This document shows, one piece after another, positions 8,370 to 18,500 of a stretch of DNA of 31,745 bases. The stretch is from CAYVAP01 sp964343195 (lineage in GTDB: Bacteria > Bacteroidota > Bacteroidia > J057). Position numbers and translations under genes: made by a program. Every line of letters starts with the position of its first letter. Position 1 is the first letter of the stretch. Below the pieces are notes generated by a model. It ran no database searches. It saw only the letters and a list, made by a program, of their open reading frames with translations, and had not been told where the DNA came from. The stretch is from positions 1-31,745 of the forward strand of contig CAYFIR010000073.1 of assembly GCA_964343195.1 (NCBI GenBank), in the 5' to 3' direction.

Positions 8370-11300
8370 TTACAACAGGGGGATGGATAGGTTTATTTCG
8401 GTTCCTGCAGGTTGATTCTCGTTGTCAACGAGGTCTACAATGTTCAGGGAAGCCTCATTCCCGGTTTGTTCCTTGAGTAAGTCCAGTCGCTTTTGTGTGA
8501 TGGAAAGTGCTTTGGACTTATGCCCGCCGGGTCTTGATGGGGCTTTGCTGCGGCCCACCCCGTTATCCTTCACACTACAATGTAGCTGCTTATCATCAGC
8601 CCAAAACTTTACCAGGATCAGGCCATCCCCTTTCTTGGGCGCCAGTCCGTGGATAATCGAGTTTTCAATGAAAGGCTGTAAGAGCATCGGGGGATCATCA
8701 CCTCATCGGGATCAAGGTCATCGTCAAACTCAAACCGAAAATCAAAGGCCTGGTTGAATCTCAGTCGCTCTACCTTCATATAGGCTTCGAGAATGCTTTG
8801 CTCCTCCTCCAGCGCAATCAAAGGTTTGGGAGCCAGGTCAAGGATGCGCCGCATCAGCCTGGCGGCCTGGACCAGGAATCGATCAGAGGTTTGGATATCC
8901 CCATCCTGAATATATCCCCGAATGGAATTGAGAATGTTGAAGATAAAGTGTGGGTTCATCTGCACCCGCAATAAGGCGGTCTCCGCCTCCGCTACTAGCT
9001 GCTGATACTCTGCAAGTTCTTGCTGCTTGCGCACCCGGTCGAGGCGATTGCGGTAGATGGCAATGGCAATTCCCAGGATCGCCAGGGCAATCAGAGAAGC
9101 AAACCACCAGGTTTCGGTGAAGTGGGGACGAATGTAAAATCTGAATATCCTGGGTTCGGGGTTCCATACCCCATCCGAATTGGCTACGAACAGCTTTAGT
9201 TCATACCTACCTGGTGACAGGTTTGCATAAGTTACCCGATCCAAAAATCCTTGATCCACTGTTTCTTTCCCATTGGCTAATAGCTCATAGCGATAACCGG
9301 CGGCACTGGGTTCGCTGTAGTCCATGGCAGCAAACCTGAAACTTAGCGTATTCTCCCAATAACCAAGGGATATAGCCTTCATCTCGGTCACATTTTTTGC
9401 CTGAGTAACTTCACATAAAACAGTTGAGTCCAGGGGCAAATTATTGACCAGGATATCTACAATTGAAGGAATGGCCTGATGGCTCACTCTTTTTAACTGT
9501 CGGGGATTTACCACATTCAGCCCATTGACGCCCCCAAAAAACAGCCTTCCATCTCCACTTTCATAAGCCGCCCAAAAGTTGAACTCCCTGCTTTGAAGGC
9601 CATCTGCCCTTTCAAATGATTCGAGCTTTTTTTTACTGGGATCGTAGCGGTGAAGCCCTTGGTTATTGCTCATCCACAGATAATCAAGATCGTCTTTTAG
9701 CAGGGCGCTTATGGTTAACAGTGGACAGCCTTGTTCAGGAGAAATGACCCATCTATTTTCCTGCATTTCAAGACGAAATAACCCCTCGAAGGAAGAAACC
9801 CACATGCCGCCGCCGGATTTCATCGGAATCATTCCGGTTACCATAGGTGTAAAGCTGACAGAATCCAGGATATGGTACCTGGGCCCCTGCTTTCTCCCGA
9901 TCTGTATCATACTTCCCAGTCGGCAGAAAAAAATATTGCCAACCCTATTTTCAAATACACCGGCATACCCAGCGTTAGTCGGGGAAACAGCGTCTATCCT
10001 GCGGAGGTGCCAGTTTCCATCAGCTTTCCCCACCTCCCCGACGCCTTCACCGCAAGCGAGAATCGTTCCATCACGTAGCTGGCGAACATAAACGATATCT
10101 CTTCGATTTTGGCGCGGATCGAGGTTTACGCTGCGGAACTCTATTGCACCTGGTTCAAGCACATACAGCCCACTCTGGGTGCAAACCCATAGACGACCCT
10201 CTCGGTCACAGATAGTTTGATAAGATTCCCCGCCTGTAAAGCGTTCAGATTCCTGAATTACCTGTTTCCATCGGCTTGATACAGGCGCCTCTCGGGGAAA
10301 AATGGCTAGCCCATCTCGTGTGAGACAAACGATGTTTCCCTCCCTGTCCTCCGAAATAGAACGTATGAAATTGGGGTTTTCAGCCTTATTCTGAGGCTTG
10401 GGAATCAGCAAGGAAAATTTGCGTTTATCAGGCTGCGTAAAAAAAATCCCACTGGTTTGGGAGGTAACCCATAGCGTGCCATCAAGCGTCCGAAAAAGGC
10501 GCTCTACCTGATAGGGAAAAGGAACCACTCTGTCGCGCTCATCTGAATACAGGGGAAATAGATAGCTGCCTTGTGCTGGATCGAAGACAAAAATTCCTTG
10601 GTTGCGGGATGCAACCAGTAGCTGCCCATCACCCCAGGGGACGATTGAGGTAATGTGAGTGAGGGAATTCCCCCGAAAACGGGCATATTCCCGTAGCTGA
10701 CCTGTTGTAGGGTTTACATGAAAAAGACCCTCTGCGGCTCCGACCCAGTAGCTGTTAGGGTGCTCTATCCAGATCGATAGGGCATGAAAAGGGGGCTCTA
10801 CTCCTTCCCCCGTAAACTTAAAGTAGGGCAAAAATGCTGTGTCCTTCCATTTATATGCCGTCAGCCCCCCACGCCCAGGCTGCAGCAACAATAAGTCTCC
10901 CGATCCAGGTTCCTTCATCATGCGAGTTCGGATCGAGGAACTGAAGGATCCAAGGGTATCGATGTTTTCAGGCTGAGAAACCGAGCTTCTGAAAAACTGA
11001 TGCTTGTTCCTAAACCAAAGGGCCTGCTCCAGCGTGTCCAGCCAAAGTAGCTGGTACTCATTTTGAGTTTTTTGTCCTGGCGTGAACCTCAGAAAGTGTC
11101 CCTGTTTGCGATCATAGCAATTCAGGCCGTCGTTTGTGGCGAACCAAAGATTTTGGTCAGAATCTTCAAAAAACTGGCTATGAACGTTATTGTCGAGCAG
11201 TGAATGGGGATCATCTGACTGGTGGAGGTAAGGATGAATGGTTTTGCCATCAAACCGATTGAGGCCCGTGATAGAGCTTATCCAGACATATCCTTTTGAG

Positions 11301-11452
11301 TCCTGATAGAGGTAGTAATTATCCGACTGAGCGGTCAGATTGGAAACCTCATTCAAGGTGTGAAAATATAAAATGGAGTCCTGACCAACTAGCCATATAG
11401 GGGTCAGCAGGATGCACCACAAAAAATTTCGAATCCACGTAAAAAGGGCCAC
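8370..11452 (-). CDS. Propeller/Y_Y_Y LytS-type sensor histidine kinase, frameshifted near the 3' end
   Basis: This gene of about 1027 residues (if repaired) begins with GTG at 11452, chosen because it places a signal peptide (FLWCILLTPIWLVGQ) at the N-terminus. About a dozen Reg_prop beta-propeller repeats follow (YVWISSITGLNRFDG, LWFATNDGLNCYD, LWMSNNQGLHRYD), then a Y_Y_Y domain (about 720-800), one membrane helix (FASLIALAILGIAIAIY), and a His_kinase domain with H-box RVQMNPHFIFNILNS. After DPDEVMIP the frame is lost, and the ATPase part (MLLQPFIENSIIHGL, DNGVGRSKA, ITQKRLDLL) continues in another frame down to 8370. Restoring one base in the five-G run at 8689-8693 (plus strand) rejoins the frames. 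It is either a true recent mutation or an assembly error. Its partner may be the orphan LytTR regulator at 14627-15382. Confidence 0.85.
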
Positions 11453-11521
11453 TATTCAGACACTCAACGACTTAATCAAAGGGTCAAGCTAAGTAACGGC
11501 CCTGTCTCTTAAGGAGCAAAT

Positions 11522-13009
11522 TCACGGTAGGAGTTTCGCAAACCAGGTTCTGGATGGGGCATAAAAAAACTCCCCCCCTCTGACTGTCACCAGATTTTGA
11601 AAATTGTAGGGAATTGTACGGGTTTTGCCTGTTGCAAAGTCTTCATACCAGGTATAGGAAGACTCATGGTTGATGTTCCACGCTCTACCGATGATGGGAT
11701 CCACCCCGGTAGGTATGGGATTTTGGGAGTCAAAAGGAAAGCTCTCTTTATCGACCCACTCCCTAATGATGGTAAGGTACTGGAAACTGATCGAAGCCTG
11801 AAAACTCAGGAAGAGCAGCCCTCTCTTTTCGGTTCCGGTTTCAGCTTCCTTTTCTGAATAAGGTATAGATCTCCTAACGATGCGAAGCCTCTGTTTTACT
11901 TCACCCTTGTACAGCTTGGACATCTTTCTGATATCATCCCCATTCCTTGGATTTACCTTGCGGATATGAGAGTGCAGGGGGCAGCCGATATCGAAAGGGT
12001 TGGGGACGGGGGGTATATTTTTCTCTGAGGGGACATCAAACAGGTCAAATTCCTTTTCCTCGCTTTTCCTGAATTTCGTCCCTTTGAGCTTTTTTACAAT
12101 CAGAGGGAGAGGGGAGCCATCTTTTGCTCTGCCCATAATCTGGGCTTCCACCAGTTCTTTATGACCAGCATATGTTGGCAGAGATTTGATTTGGGCAAGG
12201 CTTTTTTCACGGAACTCCGGGTCAGTGTAGTACAGGTTTACAGTTATCTCATCCACCGCTTTATCGAAGGCGGGTACATCCTGCTCCATTTTCAGAAATA
12301 CGACATAACTTCCTCGCTCCTTGTCCAGTACAAGGGGACGATTCCGATACAGCAGTTGGCTCTTGTTTCTGGACCAAAAGGGTGGCTGACTCATGCCATC
12401 TCGATACCCAAAGGGTTCATATGACTTCCCATCTGCTCCTATCCGTTCTCCTATCTCAGTGAACACGACGCTTCCCAACCCCTCCCTCTCAAGCTCTTGT
12501 TTCAGCAAATCGGCCCTGTCATTTAAAGCATCCCTATCATTTCCAGCCAGCATCAATAATGCATCAGGAAGGGTGGCCGTTTTTCGATGATTATCTCTAC
12601 TTTTCCTTTTGGCCCAGTTTTCATCCCAACTTTCTGGTGGCTCATCCTGGCCCTGTTTGGTCATGCCCATTTTGAAGGAATGGTCTTCTAGTGCCAGCGT
12701 ATGTTCATCAAGTATTCGCTCCATTCCCAGCCCGCTAATGAATATATTGGTTAATATTCCTCCATCCTTTTCACGTTTTTTCCGAAAAGCCCTGGCATCC
12801 TCCAATTGTTTCAGGCCTGTTGACCCTCCCAGGGGACCAAGCGCGAAACGCTGTAGCAACTCCCTGAGCCTATGTTTCACAAGCTCCTCACTCCACTTGA
12901 CGATCAGGTAGAAAACATACCTGCGCGCATGGGGCTTGAATATATTGGCTTGACAATCTGCCAGGATGTCCTCAGTCCTTGCCTTTAAGCTCTGGGGGAG
13001 ATCTATCAT
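11522..13009 (-). CDS. DyP-type haem peroxidase
   Basis: This 495-residue protein carries the DyP hallmark GYRDG (201-205, catalytic Asp204) in FGYRDGMSQP. The haem-ligand segment GCPLHSHIRKVNPR puts the proximal His at about 348, and the distal-Arg segment is RRSIPY (about 379-384). DyP peroxidases use H2O2 to oxidise dyes, lignin-like phenolics and other bulky substrates. No signal peptide or Tat motif is visible, so it is probably cytoplasmic or encapsulated, although no encapsulin gene is nearby. The start at 13009 is favoured over the upstream ATG at 13048 because an AGGAGG site sits five bases before it, which is rare in this window. The next gene, on the same strand 69 nt downstream, is the propeller kinase. 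Confidence 0.87.
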   Translation of the reverse strand: MIDLPQSLKARTEDILADCQANIFKPHARRYVFYLIVKWSEELVKHRLRELLQRFALGPLGGSTGLKQLEDARAFRKKREKDGGILTNIFISGLGMERILDEHTLALEDHSFKMGMTKQGQDEPPESWDENWAKRKSRDNHRKTATLPDALLMLAGNDRDALNDRADLLKQELEREGLGSVVFTEIGERIGADGKSYEPFGYRDGMSQPPFWSRNKSQLLYRNRPLVLDKERGSYVVFLKMEQDVPAFDKAVDEITVNLYYTDPEFREKSLAQIKSLPTYAGHKELVEAQIMGRAKDGSPLPLIVKKLKGTKFRKSEEKEFDLFDVPSEKNIPPVPNPFDIGCPLHSHIRKVNPRNGDDIRKMSKLYKGEVKQRLRIVRRSIPYSEKEAETGTEKRGLLFLSFQASISFQYLTIIREWVDKESFPFDSQNPIPTGVDPIIGRAWNINHESSYTWYEDFATGKTRTIPYNFQNLVTVRGGEFFYAPSRTWFAKLLP

Positions 13010-13014
13010 TTTTT

Positions 13015-13020
13015 CCTCCT
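13015..13020 (-). promoter_or_regulatory. Strong ribosome binding site of the DyP peroxidase
   Basis: AGGAGG on the minus strand is followed by five bases and then ATG (13007-13009). No such site precedes the alternative ATG at 13046-13048, so this site decides the start. Confidence 0.75.
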
Positions 13021-13048
13021 GTTTCTGATGTGGATTAGAGAAGCTCAT

Positions 13049-13989
13049 TGGGCTCTTATTGGGGGAGTAATGGTGGTTAAGGGTTCAAGAGAGCAGCCAT
13101 AGGCTGTAAGCCCGCCTATAGAGAGAGAAGGGATATGATTCACAGTCGAAGACCATTCTAGTCATTAGTTTGGCGGTTCAAGGTTCCCATGCAGCTGACC
13201 ATTCCGTTTTCATGTGCTTTTGGCGTCAGAGACGCTTTGACTTGACGTTTCGCTTCGGAGATGCTTCGACAAGCTCAGCACAGGGCTCACGAGCGGTACT
13301 GCTGAAACAGTGCTCAAGGTCATGGCCATCCCCACGATGGCGCTGGTGAGGCTCTGCGAGCCGACACCTGATGTCTTCTTGTCTCTGACTTTACAACTTT
13401 GAGTGTCATGGAAGACGGCTTACCAACGCTCAATGCCGAAATAGTAAAGTTGCCCTATCCACCCAGAGCCAATTAGTAGTTACTGGCCTTGAATTAGGTG
13501 CACACCTTGGTTAGCCTTAAGTAGGGTTAACATTCAAAAAGGCATAATGAGACTCTCTCAAGCCCTTTTCATGAGGCGAAGCTAACGCTAGTGCTCCGCA
13601 TTCAAAATTTTCCGTTCTGCGGGATTTCACTGCGCTCAATGTGATCGGCAATTCGTAATTGAAAGTACTACTGTTCAGCTACTTGTGTCATTCAGGATTG
13701 ATTGTTCCACCGTGATGTCTGGTCAACAACACGAGAGTGGGGACAACTTCTAGCTTTGGGGCTGTTTGGGTTTTGGTATTTCGAGCTCAAAAGAAGGATT
13801 GATGCGAATGCCTGGGATCAACGCCCCTATGTATGAGTCTGACAGCGAAAAACAGGGGTAAGCGGTGCTGGTTTGGAGTCTACGGGAAATACTCAGGTAT
13901 TTTGAGGAAAATCCTGTACTGAGCAAAGTTGAAGGATGACGCTGACGGACGTGAAAAAGACCAGTTTTGAGCCGTAAAGGAAATAATCC
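13049..13989. other. Repeat-bearing spacer without a convincing gene
   Basis: About 940 bases show no open frame resembling a known protein. The small minus-strand frame 13750-13995 looks random in composition. The stretch contains Bacteroidota-type repeat words, such as GCTTCGACAAGCTCAGCACA (13263-13282), CTCTGCGAGCCGACACC and GTCTTCTTGTCTCTGAC around 13350-13390. These echo words in the spacers at 1491-1620 and 30470-30660. It may be the remains of a lost gene, but I cannot identify one. Confidence 0.5.
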
Positions 13990-14012
13990 CCCCAAGCCCC
14001 TTAAGCTTGGGG
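13990..14012 (-). terminator. Hairpin at the end of the small unknown gene
   Basis: CCCCAAGC (13990-13997) pairs with GCTTGGGG (14005-14012) around a 7-nt loop that contains the stop codon of the 118-residue gene. On the minus strand it is followed by GGATTATTT, only a weak T-run. It is a probable terminator or 3'-end stabiliser. Confidence 0.5.
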
Positions 14013-14357
14013 CACCATGGGAATAACAATCTCCATCCCTCCGATTTCATCCACAAAAGGAGGGCATGAAAGCGCGATCTCATTTCCTGGATCAAAGAGG
14101 ATAGCTGTTGCGGTATTCGAATCAGGGCTTGTGCCGACCACTGCAACTGCAATGTGGGTATCTTCAGGTGGTTCACCTAGCACCTTGGTGATTTTAGCAG
14201 CGATGATGCGAATGCCAATGATAGGCTTTTCTGAGTCCTGGGTATTCACACGATTCAGATCCTCCTCGTGAAAATAGGAGTCAAAGAGGGGAAAATACTG
14301 GTTTTCGACCCTCTGAACCAAGGAAAGGTTCTCTTCGGTTAACTTGAGAAATGCCAT
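14001..14357 (-). CDS. Hypothetical protein, 118 residues
   Basis: I do not recognise this protein. It has no signal peptide or membrane segment and is acidic (EENLSLVQRVENQYFPLFDS at the N-terminus). It contains a pattern of alternating hydrophobic residues suggesting beta strands (IIGIRIIAAKITKVL, THIAVAVVGTS, TATAILFDPG, GGMEIVIPM). The compact alpha/beta order and the clean stop at a hairpin argue for a real gene. It lies alone between the DyP peroxidase and the orphan LytTR regulator on the same strand, but more than 900 bases separate it from the former. Confidence 0.55.
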   Translation of the reverse strand: MAFLKLTEENLSLVQRVENQYFPLFDSYFHEEDLNRVNTQDSEKPIIGIRIIAAKITKVLGEPPEDTHIAVAVVGTSPDSNTATAILFDPGNEIALSCPPFVDEIGGMEIVIPMVPQA

Positions 14358-14435
14358 TATGGGGATTTTGTTTGGGGAATAAGAAATGCCTAAATGTGAA
14401 GCAATACCGTACTCCTGTACACAATACAGAACCGA

Positions 14436-14630
14436 CTAAACTTCCCTGGAAAGGTTCGCATCAGGTTCCAGCTCCGCCATTGTGGGAAAGGACAAGACCA
14501 AAATGATTTTAAGGAAAAGAATCAGGAGTATGATGCAAGATAGCAATATGCGAGAAAAAACAAACATAATAACCAAATAGTGATCTTTAAAAAGATTTAA
14601 AAAATCAATTTGCGATGTTTTTGCAATCAC
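14436..14630 (-). CDS. Possible small hydrophobic protein coupled to the LytTR gene (doubtful)
   Basis: A 64-codon frame begins with GTG overlapping the stop codon of the LytTR regulator (GTGA), an arrangement typical of translational coupling. It encodes one long hydrophobic stretch (about residues 18-49; FSRILLSCIILLILFLKIIL). The surrounding DNA is A/T-rich, which by itself tends to yield such frames. There is no recognisable family. Reported because of the overlap and the membrane segment only. Confidence 0.2.
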   Translation of the reverse strand: MIAKTSQIDFLNLFKDHYLVIMFVFSRILLSCIILLILFLKIILVLSFPTMAELEPDANLSREV

Positions 14631-15382
14631 ATGGATCCCATTCCAGATAAAAAGTCATCTAAATAGCGCTTGGAGACAGGCACATCTCCCCCCTCTTCCA
14701 TAATCACTTTTCGTTCGCTTTTTACGAACTTCTTCACATAAGCCAGGTTCACCAAATGTGACCTGTGTGTCTGTACGAAGGTAGGATACGGCGCAAACTG
14801 CTCGATGTATTTCCCGAGGTTCTGGGAAGAAACCTGCGGAGATTTCTCCCCTTTCAAATATATCTTGGTATAGACCTGATCGGCCTCCATCCTGATGATG
14901 TCTTCCACTTTGTAATAGGATATTTCTCCCTGGCTGTTGAGAATGAATCTTGTCGGTAGCTTTTGCTCCTGGGCGTCGCGGTAGCTGTTTAGCAACAGTT
15001 CAAGCCGCTCACGGCCAAGTTGCTCCTTTCGGCTTTCTCGAGCCCGATCCAGTGCTTCTTCAAGCTCTTCTTCGTCTATGGGTTTCAGGAGAAAATCCAG
15101 CGCCCCAAACCGAATGGCCGAGATCGCATACTTGTTGTGGGCGGTGATAAAGATTACCTGAAAATCTACCTCCTTCAGCTCCTGGAGCAACTCAAATCCC
15201 AACCTGTCGTGGAGTTCCACATCCAGAAAAACCAGGTCCGGCTTGACCTCAGCGATCCGTTCCAGGCCCTCCTCTACCGATTGGGCTCCGGTTTCAACCT
15301 CAATGTCGGGATGGCCTCTACTCAGCAGGTTGCCTAGCACCTTATGGCTCTGAGGGTCGTCGTCAATGATCAGGGTTTTCAT
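14627..15382 (-). CDS. Orphan LytTR-family response regulator
   Basis: The 251-residue regulator starts at MKTLIIDDDP (15382). The ten upstream residues of the longest frame are dropped because receivers begin at this point. The receiver has DDD at 7-9, phosphoacceptor D54 in LVFLDVELHD, a Thr in FITAHN and Lys in FLLKPID. A helical linker (about 118-145) precedes a LytTR domain (RFILNSQGEISYYKVEDI, MEADQVYTKIYL, THRSHLVNLAYVKKF). LytTR regulators pair with LytS-type kinases, while the adjacent divergent kinase (15521) is of NarL type with its own regulator. The best local partner is therefore the LytS-type propeller kinase at 8370-11452. Confidence 0.9.
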   Translation of the reverse strand: MKTLIIDDDPQSHKVLGNLLSRGHPDIEVETGAQSVEEGLERIAEVKPDLVFLDVELHDRLGFELLQELKEVDFQVIFITAHNKYAISAIRFGALDFLLKPIDEEELEEALDRARESRKEQLGRERLELLLNSYRDAQEQKLPTRFILNSQGEISYYKVEDIIRMEADQVYTKIYLKGEKSPQVSSQNLGKYIEQFAPYPTFVQTHRSHLVNLAYVKKFVKSERKVIMEEGGDVPVSKRYLDDFLSGMGSM

Positions 15383-15520
15383 ATAAAAAATAAAATACGT
15401 AACCCTACACATTCTCGCAAAAGATAAAGCCTAACCAGCCAAATTATCCGACGACCAGGCCTTCTTAATCGCTAAATCCTTCCCAAAAATCCTTACCTTT
15501 TATCAAGAAATCTCTGTCAT

Positions 15521-18500
15521 ATGCGGCTATCCTGCCTTAAATATGTCGGGCTGTTGCTTCTTCTTACTCCCCAACTCCTCCTGAGCCAGGGGCAGATTCC
15601 TACCCAGAGGTTTCGGGTATTGGGGTTGGAGAGTGGCCTGCCTCACCTGACCGTCGGTGACATCAGCCAGGACGAGCGCGGATTCATCTGGGTCGGCACA
15701 TCCAATGGACTGGCGAGATTTGACGGACATGGATTCCGCGTATCTGATCCACAGACCCACCCAGGCGAATTACTCAGCGGCCTGATTTCCGGTTTGCAAA
15801 CCGATGGAAAAGGCCATCTCTGGCTGGGTACACGGGGCGCAGGGCTTTACCGCTACCGCGAATGGGAGGACCAGTTTGATCGCTATCGACCCGTTTCTGA
15901 CAGCATCAGCCTGCCCAATGACTATGTCAACCAGATACTCTGGCAGGAAAAGACCGACGTACTCTGGGTCGCCACCGATGTTGGGCTCGGCAAAATCGAC
16001 CTGACCAGCCAGACCCCGGAATTCGTTCCTCCTTTTGCCCCGGAAACGGAGCCCCTCATCAAAGGGATGGGCGTGCAATGCCTGAGCAATGCGGCGGACG
16101 GTGGCCTCTGGATTGGGCTGTCCAAAGGCGGCCTGTACCACCTCAGCCAGCAGCAGGAACTCACCGGACCGTTCCAGGGCATCCCCAGTCCTCGTATCAA
16201 ATCCATTTGGCTGGACACCCTCAGTCATCAGCCAAGGCTCTGGGTAGGCCACGTGAGAGGGCTGACCTGCCTCCAACTGGAAAATGGCGAATGGCAACCC
16301 TCCAGTTCTCCCATCACGGGTACACAGGTCAACAAACTGATACCGGATGAAAAAGGCCGCCTGTGGGTCGCGACCTATGGCCGGGGACTGGCTGTGCTTG
16401 ATCCTCAACACCCCGATGCCCAACAGTGGTTCCAGCACGCCCCCAATCAACCGGGCAGCCTGCCGACAGATCGGCTCCACGACCTGTTTTTTGATCGGGA
16501 GGGAAGTCTGTGGATCGGGACAGAAGGCGAGGGGCTGGTACAATTTCCCATGCGGCATGCAGAGCAGACCAGTCAGTTTTTCCGGCTGCTGCACCGTCCC
16601 ATCGTACAGGTGGGCGACTCGCCGACTCAGGTGATTACGGCCCTGCATGAGGATCAGAATGGACGAATTTGGATGGGCTCAGAGGGCGGTGGGCTGGATG
16701 TCTATTCTCCAGAAATGGAACTGATCATGCGGCTGGGCGCAGGCAAAGGTCCACATGGCAACCTGAGCCACAGCATCGTGACTACTCTGGCAGAAGAAGC
16801 AGGTACCATGTGGATTGGCACTTTTGGCGGTCTGCATCGCATCAGACATACCGGGTCTCCCGATGACTGGCACCTCGAAAACTGGCCTCCGGCTGATGGC
16901 CCCGAATTGAGCGACGTTCATGTGTTTGCCATTTATCCCGCTTCCGATGGGGCGGTCTGGGTCGGGACACGCGGCGGCGGACTAAACCGCGTCGATTCCG
17001 AAACGGGCGAGGTTGAGGTCTTCCAGCACGATGTCGATAACCCCAGCAGCCTGCCTAACAACTATGTATGGGACATCATTTCGGATGGTAAGGGAGGACT
17101 CTGGCTGGCAACCGATGGCGGACTCTGTCATTTCGATCCAGCTACCAACGAATTTCAGACCATCAGCTACGACCCATCCGATCCTCAGTCCCTTACCACC
17201 AACTACCTCAACGTCCTGCTGCTCGATAGCCAGGAAAGGCTCTGGATTGGCACCTATGGTGGCGGACTGATGTGCTATTCTGAGGAGGGAATTTGCTCGA
17301 TTCGTACCCGCGACGGACTGCCGAGCGAGATCGTGTATGGAATACTGGAAGATGAAGGGGGCAATCTATGGATCAGCACGGAGTATGGGCTGGTCAGATT
17401 CGACCCGGAAGAGACAGGCAGTCGGGCTTTTTCGACCTTTTTCGAAGCAGACGGATTACCTGCCAATGAGTTCAATAGCAATGCCTTTTGCCGGGGAGGA
17501 GATGGGCGGTTTTATTTCGGGGGAATGCAGGGAATGGTCCATTTCAGGCCCGACGAAATGCCCGAACCAGATGCGAAGCCTGCAGTGCAGATTACCCGCT
17601 TGCTGTGGTATAACCAGGAACTCAAGCCCGGTGAGGAAGTGGAAGGTCGCAAGCCTCTGCTTACCCAGCCCATGCACCTGACAGAGGAAATCCATCTGGA
17701 TTGGCGAGACGACGTCATTGCCTTTGAATTTTCGGATTTGTCATTTGTTTTCCCGGAAAAGGCCCGTTTTGCCTATAAACTGGAGGGATTTGATCGGGAC
17801 TGGCTCTACTGTGGAGAAGACCGCATGGCGCACTATACAGATTTGCCGCAGGGAGATTACATCCTAAAGGTTCGGGCTGTACGGGATGACGCAGTGGAGG
17901 CCAATGCATCGGCTTCACTGCACATCGAGGTAGGCGCCCCTCCCTGGCTGCGCTGGTGGGCCATATTGATGTATGCTGTGGTGGCAGGGGGACTGGTGTG
18001 GGCGCTCATTCGCAGGAGAGAAGAACGGCAAAAGCAGGAGTGGCAAACCCAGATGCGCATTCGGGAGGCCAAGGCGGAGGAGCGTGAAGCCATCCGAAAA
18101 CGCACTGCGGCGGATTTTCACGACGAATTGGGCAACAAGATCACCAAGATCAACCTCTTCCTCGAACTGGCACGCCGCCACGTCGATCAGCCAGCAGTGC
18201 TTCGCAATTACCTAAGCCAGGTCGATGGCCAGGCTCAGCGGCTCTCAGATGGCATGCGCGACCTGATCTGGATGCTTGACCCGGAAAAAGACCAGTTGGA
18301 AGACACCCTGCTGCACCTCAAGGATTTTGGCGATCAGCTGTTTGAGCACACCGATATCACCTTTCGCACGGAGGGACTACAGGCCGACAACCTGCACGGC
18401 AACCTTCCCCCTCAGCTGCGCCGAAACCTGGTGATGATGGTCAAGGAAGCGATGCACAACGCCCTCAAATATGCCCAGGCCAGCGAAGTCATGCTGTCCA

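Noticed and set aside
13010..13048. Upstream ATG at 13048 as DyP start
   Set aside because: No ribosome binding site precedes it, while the ATG at 13009 has AGGAGG at ideal spacing.
13750..13995. 81-codon minus-strand frame
   Set aside because: Composition looks random, no ribosome binding site, and it runs into the hairpin at the end of the neighbouring gene.
15770..16648. 292-codon minus-strand frame
   Set aside because: Shadow of the propeller kinase gene on the other strand, whose repeats are unmistakable.
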